From Clostridia bacterium (GTDB lineage Bacteria > Bacillota > Clostridia > Christensenellales > Aristaeellaceae), in the NCBI GenBank assembly GCA_017473345.1, contig JAFULL010000090.1:1-38988 (forward strand): 38,988 bases of DNA. Reading direction: 5' to 3'. Below are positions 26,178 through 35,000 of this stretch, piece by piece (positions within the stretch are counted from its first letter, which is position 1; every line of letters starts with the position of its first letter). The notes beneath the pieces were generated by a model that did not search any database, had not been told where the DNA came from, and was given only the letters and a program-made list of their open reading frames with translations. Made by a program: the position numbers and the translations under genes.

Positions 26178-28235
26178 ATGGCTTTGATCAGAAAGCTGTC
26201 CCCTGAGATCATCGGTCAGATCGCAGCGGGAGAAGTAGTGGAGCGCCCTGCTTCGGCTGTCAAAGAACTGGTTGAAAACAGCATTGACGCAGGTGCAAAA
26301 AATGTAACAGTCGAACTACGTGAGGGTGGTATCAAATATCTGCGCGTCAGCGACAACGGCCGTGGTATTCCACCCGAACAGATTCGCATGGCTTTCGAAC
26401 GTCACGCAACAAGCAAGATTTCTGAAGCAAAAGACTTGTTTGATATTCAAACGCTTGGCTTCCGCGGCGAGGCTTTGGCGTCTATTGCCGCCGTTGCCCG
26501 CGTAACGTGTACGACTCGTACGCAGGATGCCCCCTTTGGAACTCGTGCTGTTGTAGAGGCTGGGGAGTTTACCGATATCCGCCAGGCAGCTTCGCCGGTT
26601 GGTACGACCATCGTCGCAGAAGACCTCTTCTTCAACACGCCTGTTCGGCTCAAGTTTCTGAAAAAGCCGGCACAGGAAGCACTCCTTGTTTCAGATTATA
26701 TGCTCAGGCTCATTTTGTCACATCCTGAGGTTGCTTTCCGTTTTGTCAGCCAGGGCAAAACGGTCTACCACAGCATGGGTGATGGCAAGCCCGAATCGGC
26801 TCTGTATTCTATCTATGGCCGTGAGGCTTTTCAGCAAATGAAAAAGGTGTCCGGCCATATGAATGGCGTTTTGATTTCCGGTTATGTGGGCACGGGAGAA
26901 CTTTCGCGCGGTAACCGCCAGCACCAGTCTTTCTTTGTCAACGGGCGATATTTCCGCAGCGCCCTTTTAAGCCACGCGCTTGAAAAAGGCTGCGAGGGCG
27001 CTGTGATGATTGGTCGCTTTCCAATGTGTGCTCTGTTTCTGGAAGTGCAGCGGCAGCAGGTTGACGTTAACGTGCATCCCAACAAGCTGGAAGTGCGTTT
27101 CCAGAATGAAATGGCCGTTGCAGCTGCCGTTGAAACCCTTGTTCGCGAGGCAATGCAGGCAGAAAGCTTAAGTGCACGGCTGAGTCAGCCTGTTAAAACA
27201 GAGCCGATTGCACAACAGCCTTCTGCACCAAAGAGCAGCTTTTCCATTGTTGAACTGGATGCTCCGCAAAAGGAAAGCCCTGTTTTGGAAAAAACGCTTG
27301 TGCAACCCGAGAAGGCGACGACCATCAATGTCAGTACTGCACCGGTTGAACCTGTAAAAGTTGTACAAGCTGTTCCGGCGTTGCCTGTGAAAAGCATTTT
27401 GAACGAGGCGCCGATTCCTGTTCAGCCTAAAGCCAATTCATATATTCCGCCTGAACCGAAAAAAAGTCAGGTTTTTCAGGAAAGACCGCTGAACACTTCG
27501 TATGTGCTGCAGCCGGAAAAAGTTGCAGCACCTGTGGCACAACAAGTGGATACACCTGTTGTTTCCGAAATATCGGTACCCCAGATGAAAACGGCTGCTG
27601 TTTCAGTTGAGCCCGAGGAGCCTGTCCAGACTGTTCTTCAGCCGGTGGAGCAGATGGAAGTTCCGCTTCGAATGGCCGGCATTGTCTTTGATACATACTG
27701 GATTTTTGAAACAGAGGACAGGCTGCTGCTTGTTGATCAGCATGCTGCTCACGAACGGATCCTTTATGATCAAATGATAAAACGCTTTGAAGGTGAGCGC
27801 ATTTCTCAAAAACTGTTGGCTCCTCAGCTTGTCCAGCTTACGCCTTATGATATGACGCTGGTTTCAGAGTTTATTCCTGTTCTGGCAGAAGCCGGTTTTG
27901 AGGTCGAACAGTTTGATGACACGAGCGTTGCACTTCATGCCATTCCCACCTTCTTTGGCGTGAACGAATCACCCAAAGAACTTTTGCTTGAAGCGCTTGC
28001 CGAATGGCAGGCGGGCCGTGGTCAGGTGACGCGCGAAAGATTGCGCAGACGCGTGGCACAAATGGCCTGCAAACGCGCCATCAAGGGCGGAGACAGGCTG
28101 AATGAGACGGAAATTGAAGGCTTCATGCGCGAAATGCTGAGAAGCGATTCCATGCCGACATGCCCTCATGGTCGGCCCATTGTAACTGAAATAACGCGCT
28201 ATGCACTTGAAAAACGTTTCAAGCGAATTCAGTGA
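26178..28235 (+). CDS. mutL: MutL, mismatch repair endonuclease/ATPase
   Basis: 685 residues. The GHKL ATPase is in the first 330: NSIDAGA, DNGRGI, GFRGEALASIA. Residues about 340-495 are a Pro/Val/Glu/Gln-rich linker. The C-terminal domain contains DQHAAHERILYD at 520-531, the endonuclease signature with Asp in place of the last Glu; QKLLAP near 544, matching the beta-clamp motif; ACKRAIKGG; and CPHGRP near 661. This pattern belongs to nicking MutL of bacteria without MutH. It follows mutS directly, with an AAGGAGG ribosome site. Confidence 0.97.
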   Translation: MALIRKLSPEIIGQIAAGEVVERPASAVKELVENSIDAGAKNVTVELREGGIKYLRVSDNGRGIPPEQIRMAFERHATSKISEAKDLFDIQTLGFRGEALASIAAVARVTCTTRTQDAPFGTRAVVEAGEFTDIRQAASPVGTTIVAEDLFFNTPVRLKFLKKPAQEALLVSDYMLRLILSHPEVAFRFVSQGKTVYHSMGDGKPESALYSIYGREAFQQMKKVSGHMNGVLISGYVGTGELSRGNRQHQSFFVNGRYFRSALLSHALEKGCEGAVMIGRFPMCALFLEVQRQQVDVNVHPNKLEVRFQNEMAVAAAVETLVREAMQAESLSARLSQPVKTEPIAQQPSAPKSSFSIVELDAPQKESPVLEKTLVQPEKATTINVSTAPVEPVKVVQAVPALPVKSILNEAPIPVQPKANSYIPPEPKKSQVFQERPLNTSYVLQPEKVAAPVAQQVDTPVVSEISVPQMKTAAVSVEPEEPVQTVLQPVEQMEVPLRMAGIVFDTYWIFETEDRLLLVDQHAAHERILYDQMIKRFEGERISQKLLAPQLVQLTPYDMTLVSEFIPVLAEAGFEVEQFDDTSVALHAIPTFFGVNESPKELLLEALAEWQAGRGQVTRERLRRRVAQMACKRAIKGGDRLNETEIEGFMREMLRSDSMPTCPHGRPIVTEITRYALEKRFKRIQ

Positions 28236-28250
28236 GGAGCTGCTGATTTT

Positions 28251-29189
28251 GTGAGCAAACCATTTGTTCTTGCAGTTGCTGGAGCAACTGCAAGCGGAAA
28301 AAGCGAACTGGCAATGCAGCTTGCCAAAAAGCTTGACGGAGAGATCATTTGTATGGATTCCATGCAGATATATCGTCGCATGGACATCGGCACAGCAAAG
28401 CCAACGCATAATGAGCAGGCGGATATTCCACATCATATGCTGGATATAATCGAGCCGACAGAAACATATGCAGTGGCGGATTATGCTGCTGATGCACAAA
28501 AGGCTATCGAGCGGGTTCTTTCCCGTGGCCATCTGCCTGTTTTGACAGGTGGAACAGGCCTGTACCTGAAAGCACTGATGCATGGCCTTTCGCTTGGTGG
28601 AGCCGGGAGCGATCCTAAACTGCGTGAGCAACTCAATGCGATTGCAGACGAAACGGACGGAAAAAAGAAGCTTCACGAAAGGCTTATGCAAATCGATCCA
28701 CTTTCTGCAAACCGTTTGCATCCCAACGATGTCCGTCGCGTCGTACGCGCAATTGAAGTGTTTGAACTGACTGGAAAATCAATCAGCGAGCAGACTCAGG
28801 AGGAAGCTGATCAGCCATTCAGCATTCTGCCGCTTGCAATTGACGTCCCCAGGAATGTCCTGTATGAACGACATGAAAAAAGAGTTCATCATATGATTCA
28901 TATGGGGCTGGTCGAGGAGGTTTCGCAGCTTCTTCGCAGTGGTGTAACGCCTCAGATGCAGTCGATGCAGGGGATTGGTTACAAAGAGCTAATCCCAGTC
29001 GTTGAAAACAATGTTCCTCTGGATAAAGCGGTGTGGCAGATCATCCTCAACACTCGTCACTATGCCAAAAGGCAGGGAACGTGGTTGCGAACGGAGCCCC
29101 AAATGGTCTGGCTGTCCAAAAACGGCGAGGAGCGCATTGATGAAGCGCTTTACAGTATTGACTCCTTTTTGAATGAACGGAAGGATTGA
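28251..29189 (+). CDS. miaA: MiaA, tRNA dimethylallyltransferase
   Basis: 312 residues from a GTG start with GAGGAG upstream. P-loop GATASGKS at 11-18; DSMQIYRRMDIGTAKP and PHHMLDI are typical of MiaA, and the end holds RHYAKRQGTW. It adds the dimethylallyl group to A37, the substrate for MiaB encoded upstream in the same run. In Bacillus hfq and hflX lie next to it; neither is present here. Confidence 0.96.
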   Translation: MSKPFVLAVAGATASGKSELAMQLAKKLDGEIICMDSMQIYRRMDIGTAKPTHNEQADIPHHMLDIIEPTETYAVADYAADAQKAIERVLSRGHLPVLTGGTGLYLKALMHGLSLGGAGSDPKLREQLNAIADETDGKKKLHERLMQIDPLSANRLHPNDVRRVVRAIEVFELTGKSISEQTQEEADQPFSILPLAIDVPRNVLYERHEKRVHHMIHMGLVEEVSQLLRSGVTPQMQSMQGIGYKELIPVVENNVPLDKAVWQIILNTRHYAKRQGTWLRTEPQMVWLSKNGEERIDEALYSIDSFLNERKD

Positions 29190-29193
29190 GAAT

Positions 29194-30426
29194 ATGAGAA
29201 ACCTGATCCAAGAGGCGGAGAAAAAATGTCAGCCGATGTTTCAGCTTATCGATGACATCGCCCTGTACAATACCGAAAAGGTTCTGAATGCCCTGCAAAA
29301 GCATGGCGTTGCCGCAAGACATTTTGCCCCCACAACCGGCTACGGCTATGACGATATTGGCCGGGATACGCTTGAAAGAATTTTTGCTGATTTGTTTGAG
29401 GCCGAAGCGGCGATCGTGCGTCCTCATATCGCATCGGGTACGCATGCGCTGTCCATGTGTCTGTTTGGGTTGCTTAAACCCGGCGACGAACTGATGTATG
29501 CATCTGGCGCTCCCTACGACACATTGGAAGATGTTATTGGCGTACGTGGCTGCCCGCCCGGCTCTCTGAAGGAAATGGGGGTAAGCTATTCTGAAGTGGC
29601 CATGTCGGCTGACGGAAAGCTGGATCTGGCTGCAATTCGTGCAGCGATGAAACCGCAGACCACGGTGGTTGCCGTGCAGCGCAGTCGCGGCTATTCTTCA
29701 CGCCCCAGCCTGATGCCTGAGGATATTGCTCCGCTTGCTGAAATGCTGCACAAGGAGTTCCCGCAGGCCTGTCTTATGGTGGATAACTGCTATGGTGAAT
29801 TCGTCTGCGAAAAGGAACCCTCCCAGTACGGAGCAGACGTGTGCGTTGGCAGCCTGATCAAAAATCCCGGCGGCGGACTTGCACCCACGGGCGGATATCT
29901 GGTTGGCCGCGAAGATCTGATTGAAAGGATCAGCTATCGCCTGACGGCTCCTGGAATTGGCCGTGAGCTTGGAAGCTATGCCGGAAGCTATCAGCCTTTT
30001 TATCAGGGTCTTTTCATGGCTCCTCACGTGGTTGCACAGGCTGTGAAAACCGCCACCCTTGCAGCTATGGTTTGTGAAATGCTTGGCATGAAGAGCACGC
30101 CTGCACCTGAAGCTCCCAGAACGGATATCATTCAGGCACTTGAACTGGGAACGCCTGAGAGACTGATTGCGTTTTGTCAGGGCATTCAGATGGCTTCTCC
30201 GATCGACAGCATGGCATTGCCCGAACCGTGGGATATGCCCGGATATCAGCATCAGGTGATCATGGCGGCCGGTACCTTTGTAAGCGGTGCATCCATCGAG
30301 TTGAGTGCTGATGGCCCCATGAGAGAGCCTTTCTATGCCTTCCTTCAGGGCGGATTGACCTACAGCCATGGCAAACTGGCTATTCTGCGTACGATGGAAT
30401 ACATGCAGAAGAAAGGTTGCCTGTAA
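29194..30426 (+). CDS. PLP-dependent enzyme, methionine gamma-lyase-like (YnbB/aluminium resistance family)
   Basis: 410 residues from the ATG at 29194, behind AAGGATTGAG; an upstream ATG at 29173 lies in miaA. The fold is that of Cys/Met-metabolism PLP enzymes: TGYGYDDIGRDTLERIF, IASGTHALS, DNCYGEF, and the probable Schiff-base Lys in GSLIKNPGGG near residue 223. Members are called methionine gamma-lyase family or aluminium resistance protein, but the substrate is not firmly known. In B. subtilis ynbB is close to miaA and hfq, matching this order. It ends the long plus-strand run at a strong terminator. Confidence 0.9.
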   Translation: MRNLIQEAEKKCQPMFQLIDDIALYNTEKVLNALQKHGVAARHFAPTTGYGYDDIGRDTLERIFADLFEAEAAIVRPHIASGTHALSMCLFGLLKPGDELMYASGAPYDTLEDVIGVRGCPPGSLKEMGVSYSEVAMSADGKLDLAAIRAAMKPQTTVVAVQRSRGYSSRPSLMPEDIAPLAEMLHKEFPQACLMVDNCYGEFVCEKEPSQYGADVCVGSLIKNPGGGLAPTGGYLVGREDLIERISYRLTAPGIGRELGSYAGSYQPFYQGLFMAPHVVAQAVKTATLAAMVCEMLGMKSTPAPEAPRTDIIQALELGTPERLIAFCQGIQMASPIDSMALPEPWDMPGYQHQVIMAAGTFVSGASIELSADGPMREPFYAFLQGGLTYSHGKLAILRTMEYMQKKGCL

Positions 30427-30431
30427 TATGA

Positions 30432-30474
30432 ATCCCTCCCCGTGCATAATTTGTGCACAGGGAGGGATTTTTTT
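30432..30474 (+). terminator. Intrinsic terminator whose 3' arm overlaps the spoIVFA start signals
   Basis: ATCCCTCCC pairs with GGGAGGGAT, with an inner GTGCA/TGCAC stem, and seven Ts follow (30468-30474). It lies five bases after the preceding stop. The 3' arm GGGAGGG is also a good Shine-Dalgarno for a TTG at 30473. Confidence 0.92.
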
Positions 30475-31168
30475 GGAGAAGAGCAAAACCATCACCAATA
30501 TAAAACTTCAAACCAGAAAAGTTCAAAACGAAAAGAAGGAAAATGCTACAACGCAACCTATCGAACTGGCAGAAAATGAGAACCGCTGGCAGATACGTTT
30601 TTTGCAGGCGGATCGGCTTGTACGAAATTTTGCTGTTGCCGGCGCGTTGATGCTTGTGGTCATTGCTGCTAAAAACAGCACCACACCGGAAGTGCAGAGC
30701 GTTTTTAATGCGCTGAAGAGCAGCGCGGGGGTGGAGTGGGATGAAAGCATCGGCAAGCTGAGTTTTGTTTCTCAAATTCTGCCGCAGGAAATTCAGGAGG
30801 TGTGGAATGAATCGCCGTCTGTTTCAGTCTATGCTCCTGTGCGTGGAAAAACGATTCACGCATGGTCTGCTGATGAGCCCTTTCTTACCATCATGGGGCA
30901 AACCAATCATGTGTATGCTGCTGCGGATGGCGAAGTGATGAGCATTGCGCACGGAATGAATGAAGAGAAGATCATACGAATCCGTCATGATGATGGGAGC
31001 GAGGCCCTATATGGAAATCTTGAAATGTGCTTGCCCGAAACGGGGGACAGAGTCTATGCCGGTGACATTATTGCAATGCTTCAGGAAGAAATGCCGCTTG
31101 CCTTTGAATTGCGTGTAAACGGAAGATCGGTCAACCCTGAAGGAAAATGGCTGACGCCTGATGAATAA
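30473..31168 (+). CDS. spoIVFA: SpoIVFA-like sporulation protein (degenerate LytM domain)
   Basis: 231 residues if the TTG at 30473 is used, with GGGAGGG six bases upstream. No ATG occurs in frame until near the membrane segment. The other candidate, ATG at 30428, would encode the terminator hairpin. The protein has a charged N-terminus, one membrane segment (NFAVAGALMLVVIAA, about residues 53-67), and a C-terminal LytM/M23-like domain with VYAAADGEVMSIAHG and HDDGSEALYGNL, lacking the HxH zinc site. In B. subtilis SpoIVFA tethers and inhibits SpoIVFB in the outer forespore membrane until SpoIVB signals from the forespore. The next gene overlaps by eight bases. Confidence 0.83.
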   Translation: MEKSKTITNIKLQTRKVQNEKKENATTQPIELAENENRWQIRFLQADRLVRNFAVAGALMLVVIAAKNSTTPEVQSVFNALKSSAGVEWDESIGKLSFVSQILPQEIQEVWNESPSVSVYAPVRGKTIHAWSADEPFLTIMGQTNHVYAAADGEVMSIAHGMNEEKIIRIRHDDGSEALYGNLEMCLPETGDRVYAGDIIAMLQEEMPLAFELRVNGRSVNPEGKWLTPDE

Positions 31169-31973
31169 ACGTTTTTCTTTCCGAATCCATCCGGCAGGGT
31201 GGATCGTTTTGCTGTTTGCATGGCTTATTGCGCCAAGTCTGGATGTTCTTGCAGGGATGTTCGCTCTGATTTGGCATGAGAGTGCTCATGCTTTGGCAAT
31301 GCTGGCCTGTGGTTTGCAACACTGCAGCATTGAGCTTACTCCTTTCGGTGGGATGGCTGATGCCGCAGATTACAACAGGCTTTCACCTGGAAAACAGGCC
31401 GTTTGTGCTTCGGCAGGCATCGTTGCAAGCCTGCTTGGGATGGTATCGTGCGCAGAGATTCATCATCCATTTTTTCTGACTCTGTCGAAATATCATTTTT
31501 CTTTGCTGGCGGTTAATGTTCTTCCTGTATGGCCGCTTGATGGATCGCGTGTTTTGCTTGCTATTGCCAGAAAAACAGGCGTTGAATACATGTGCCACAA
31601 AGCGATGGCTTTTTTCGCCTGGATGATAGGCGCAGGTTTTCTTGTTTTGGGTCTCTATGGTTTATGGCTAGGCGTCACCAATATCTCGCTGCTTCTTTGC
31701 GGTCCATATCTTTGCTACGCATCACGCGAAGGGGGAATTTCTGAAAAAATAAGAAAAATAGAGCATATGACGCGAAAACTTTCGTTGATGGACACACTTC
31801 CGGTCAAAAGCTACGCCTGTTTAAAACAGAATGTTGAAACAACTGCCCTGCAAATTTTTTCGAAAAACGAAAGCGGAAAATATCACGTCCTGTTTGCCGT
31901 TGATGAATCTGATGGGGAAGTGCAGAATATATATACAGAAACACAACTTCTTCAAAAGATGCTGAAACGCTGA
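31161..31973 (+). CDS. spoIVFB: SpoIVFB, site-2 intramembrane metalloprotease
   Basis: 270 residues. Several membrane segments; zinc motif HESAH at 39-43 and the third ligand region NVLPVWPLDGSR near 119-130, as in the M50B family. The last 60 residues look like a CBS-type domain (SLMDTLPVKSYACLKQNVETT). SpoIVFB cuts pro-sigma-K in the mother cell. It overlaps spoIVFA by eight bases (ATGAATAA), so inhibitor and protease are made together. Strong evidence that the organism belongs to a spore-forming lineage. Confidence 0.92.
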   Translation: MNKRFSFRIHPAGWIVLLFAWLIAPSLDVLAGMFALIWHESAHALAMLACGLQHCSIELTPFGGMADAADYNRLSPGKQAVCASAGIVASLLGMVSCAEIHHPFFLTLSKYHFSLLAVNVLPVWPLDGSRVLLAIARKTGVEYMCHKAMAFFAWMIGAGFLVLGLYGLWLGVTNISLLLCGPYLCYASREGGISEKIRKIEHMTRKLSLMDTLPVKSYACLKQNVETTALQIFSKNESGKYHVLFAVDESDGEVQNIYTETQLLQKMLKR

Positions 31974-32005
31974 GAAACTGGAAAACATTTCAGCAGGACA
32001 GGGCG

Positions 32006-32034
32006 TAGACAAAGATATTCAAGTATGATACAAT
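32006..32034 (+). promoter_or_regulatory. Promoter of the SpoIID-SH3b gene
   Basis: TAGACA at 32006-32011, 17-base spacer, TACAAT at 32029-32034, each five of six to the sigma-A consensus. The ATG at 32084 follows an AGGAGG ribosome site. Confidence 0.7.
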
Positions 32035-32083
32035 CTGAAATAGTTACGAAAGTATTACGAGCAAACAGCAGGAGGATGAAGTA

Positions 32084-35000
32084 ATGTACTCTGGCAGGAA
32101 CGCAAACAGAAGCATGACCAAAGCGGCGCTGCTTGTGGTCATGCTTCTGTTTGTGCTTCATCTGTCAAATTTTGCATATGCTTCCGAGGTGCAGGTTCAT
32201 TCCGCTCCGCTTTCCACGATGCCTTCGTCAGTCAATGGCATGGTACGGGTTTATTTGTCCTCTCTGGGTGCTCCAACGTCGCTTGATCTCACGGTTCAGG
32301 GAACCTATCGCATTGGTGCAACAGGCGAAAACTTGACAAACGGCAGTCAGGCAAGCCTCTCCTTTAACCCTGCAACCGGTACGATTACTTTTGCTTCAGG
32401 CGGGCGCAACTGGAATATGGGGCAAGGCTTCTCACTAAGAAGGGTTGGCACAGATCCTCACAATAGCATCAAGATTCGCCAGGCTCGTGAAAGCAACAAT
32501 CCCTATCCTGGTGACCTTTCGTTTAAAGCTGTCGCAAGTACAGGCGGGTATAAACTATATACGATTGCACATGTCTTCATCGAAGATTACCTGTGCGGCG
32601 TACTGCCCTATGAGATGGGCAATTCATCCAACATCGAAGCGCTGAAAGCGCAGGCTGTGGCTGCCAGAACGTATACAGTCCGAATGATGAAAGCGCGTGC
32701 TTCAGGACTTTATGATGTGCAGGACACAACAAATGATCAGACCTATCGAGGTACACCTACCGGAAATGCCAATTGTGTTGCAGCTGTTGATACAACCAGA
32801 GGCGTTGTTTTGATGTATGGTTCCGACTATATTACAACCTATTATTCGGCCAGCAACGGTGGACAGACTGAAGTTGCCCGTACGGGTGTTAAATATGCTT
32901 ATATGACGGTCAAGGATGATCCTTTTGACTATGCAAATCCTAGTTCGACCGTCAAAAGAAAGACCATATACGCTGACCTTGCCAGTTCCTCAAACATACA
33001 GCTTACAAGCTTGTTAAAAAGTAAGGTTGTTCCGCAACTGCTGAAAGATGGTTATGCGGCAACTTATGAAAATACCACCCTGGGTACATTGAAAAGCGTC
33101 GCTCCGCATACGCCGAAGTATGTTTCGCCAAGCCGTCTGTATTCCAAGATGGATTTTACCTTTACCGCGACAACGCAGAGCCGTGCTGGCTATCTTGTTA
33201 CGGTCAGCAAGACGGTTACCTGTGATATTTTTAGTGAGCTTGAAAGCCTTCTCGGTTTAAGTATACAGTCCACAGCCAATGAACTGTGGAGCGTTACGCA
33301 AAATGGTTCCAATTTTGAGATACAGGTGCGCCGCTATGGTCATGGCATGGGCATGAGCCAGCGAGGCGCCATGTATATGGCAAAACTGGGCTACACTTAT
33401 GATCAGATTCTTGGCTTTTACTATGAAAACTGCAGCCGGGTGAAGCACAGCTTTACAAGTTCTGTTCTTATGCCCGGTGGAGATGAACACGTCTCTGTTC
33501 AGCAACCAACTGAAGACGAAAACGTTTCATCCCTTTCGTGCTACGGCACGGTGAAACTGATCAGCAATGCCGCGCAGTTGGCGGTGCGTATTGATAAAAA
33601 TGCAAGCAGCGCACTTGCTGGCGTCCTCTCCAATGGTGCTAAGGTGGAAGTGCTGACAAACGAGGCAGGATGGTGTTTGGTGCGCTTTGGCAGTATTTGC
33701 GGTTACGTTCCAAATACTTCTCTGACAATTGTAGGAACACCCACAGGAAACCGTACTGAACCAACGTCAATACTGGGCTTTGCAACCGTTACTGCAACCG
33801 ACTATGTGAACCTAAGGACAGGAGAAAGCACTGCTACAGCGGTTGCCGGCACAGCTCCTTCTGGGGCGGTGTTGACGGTTTTCAGCAGCAATGGCAGTTG
33901 GGCAAAAGTGCAGTATCACACAACAGCTGCCTATGTAAGCACACAGTTTATATCGCAGATTTCAGCGATTTATCCTTCCGGAGGCCTTTCATCGGGTTCG
34001 GCCAGTGCCAGTATTACTTCTTCGGATGGAGGAAGCGTAAATCTGCGTGCACAGGCCTCTACAGCGGCGCAGGTAATAACCCAGCTTGCATATGGCACGA
34101 AAGTAACGATTGTGTCGGATGACGGAAGCTGGGCACGAGTGGAATGCCTTGGGATGAACGGATACGTGATGTCTCAGTATCTGAAAAAAGAAGACGACGA
34201 TCCAGAACGTCTTCCGGAGAATACCGACACTCCTGAAGGGGAAAAGGCAGTTGTCGCCACACAATCCGGTTCACTTAACATGCGCTCACAGCCATATGCT
34301 GGAAGCCTGATTATCATCTCTATTCCGCGCAATACGGAAATAACGGTTCTCGAACGCGGAGAAGTCTGGTCGTCCGTTTATTATTCCGGAAGAAACGGTT
34401 ATGTGATGACAAGTTTTTTGCGCTTCGCAGAAAATGAACCGTCGCAAAAGCCTGAATATGATTATGCTTTTGTCGTAACCCCGGGTGGTGGCCTGAATAT
34501 GAGGCAGCAGCCATGGACAGGCAGTATGATCATCTGTACCATTCCTCAAGGAGCAAAAGTCAGCATCAGCGAATATGGCAATCAGTGGTGCAGCGTTTTG
34601 TGGCAGGGTATGCAGGGATATGTGATGACACAGTTTCTTTCCTTTGATTCGCAGATTTTTCCTGAACTGCCTGAAAGCAATACTCAGGCCCCTTCTGTAT
34701 TAAATAAGGGGTGGGCAACTGTCACCACTGCTTCCGGTGCACTCAATCTGCGCGCGGAACCATCCGCCTGGTCACAGGTTTTGCGGCAGATACCACGTAA
34801 TACCAAAATCTACGTTGATGGACAGGTAAATGAATGGAGTATTGTTGAGTATGGCGGCATCAAGGGCTATGTAATGACTTCATACCTGCTTTTTGATGTT
34901 GATCCCCCTGAACAGGATGATCCTGCACAGAGCGATTCTCATGCCGGAAAAACAGCCTACGCGGCTACAGAGTCGGGTTCGCTTAACCTGCGCAGTCAGC

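Noticed and set aside
30428-30470. ATG at 30428 as the spoIVFA start
   Set aside because: It would make the protein begin with residues encoded by a terminator hairpin (NPSPCIICAQGG), unlike the family. The TTG at 30473 with GGGAGGG fits better, though this is not certain.
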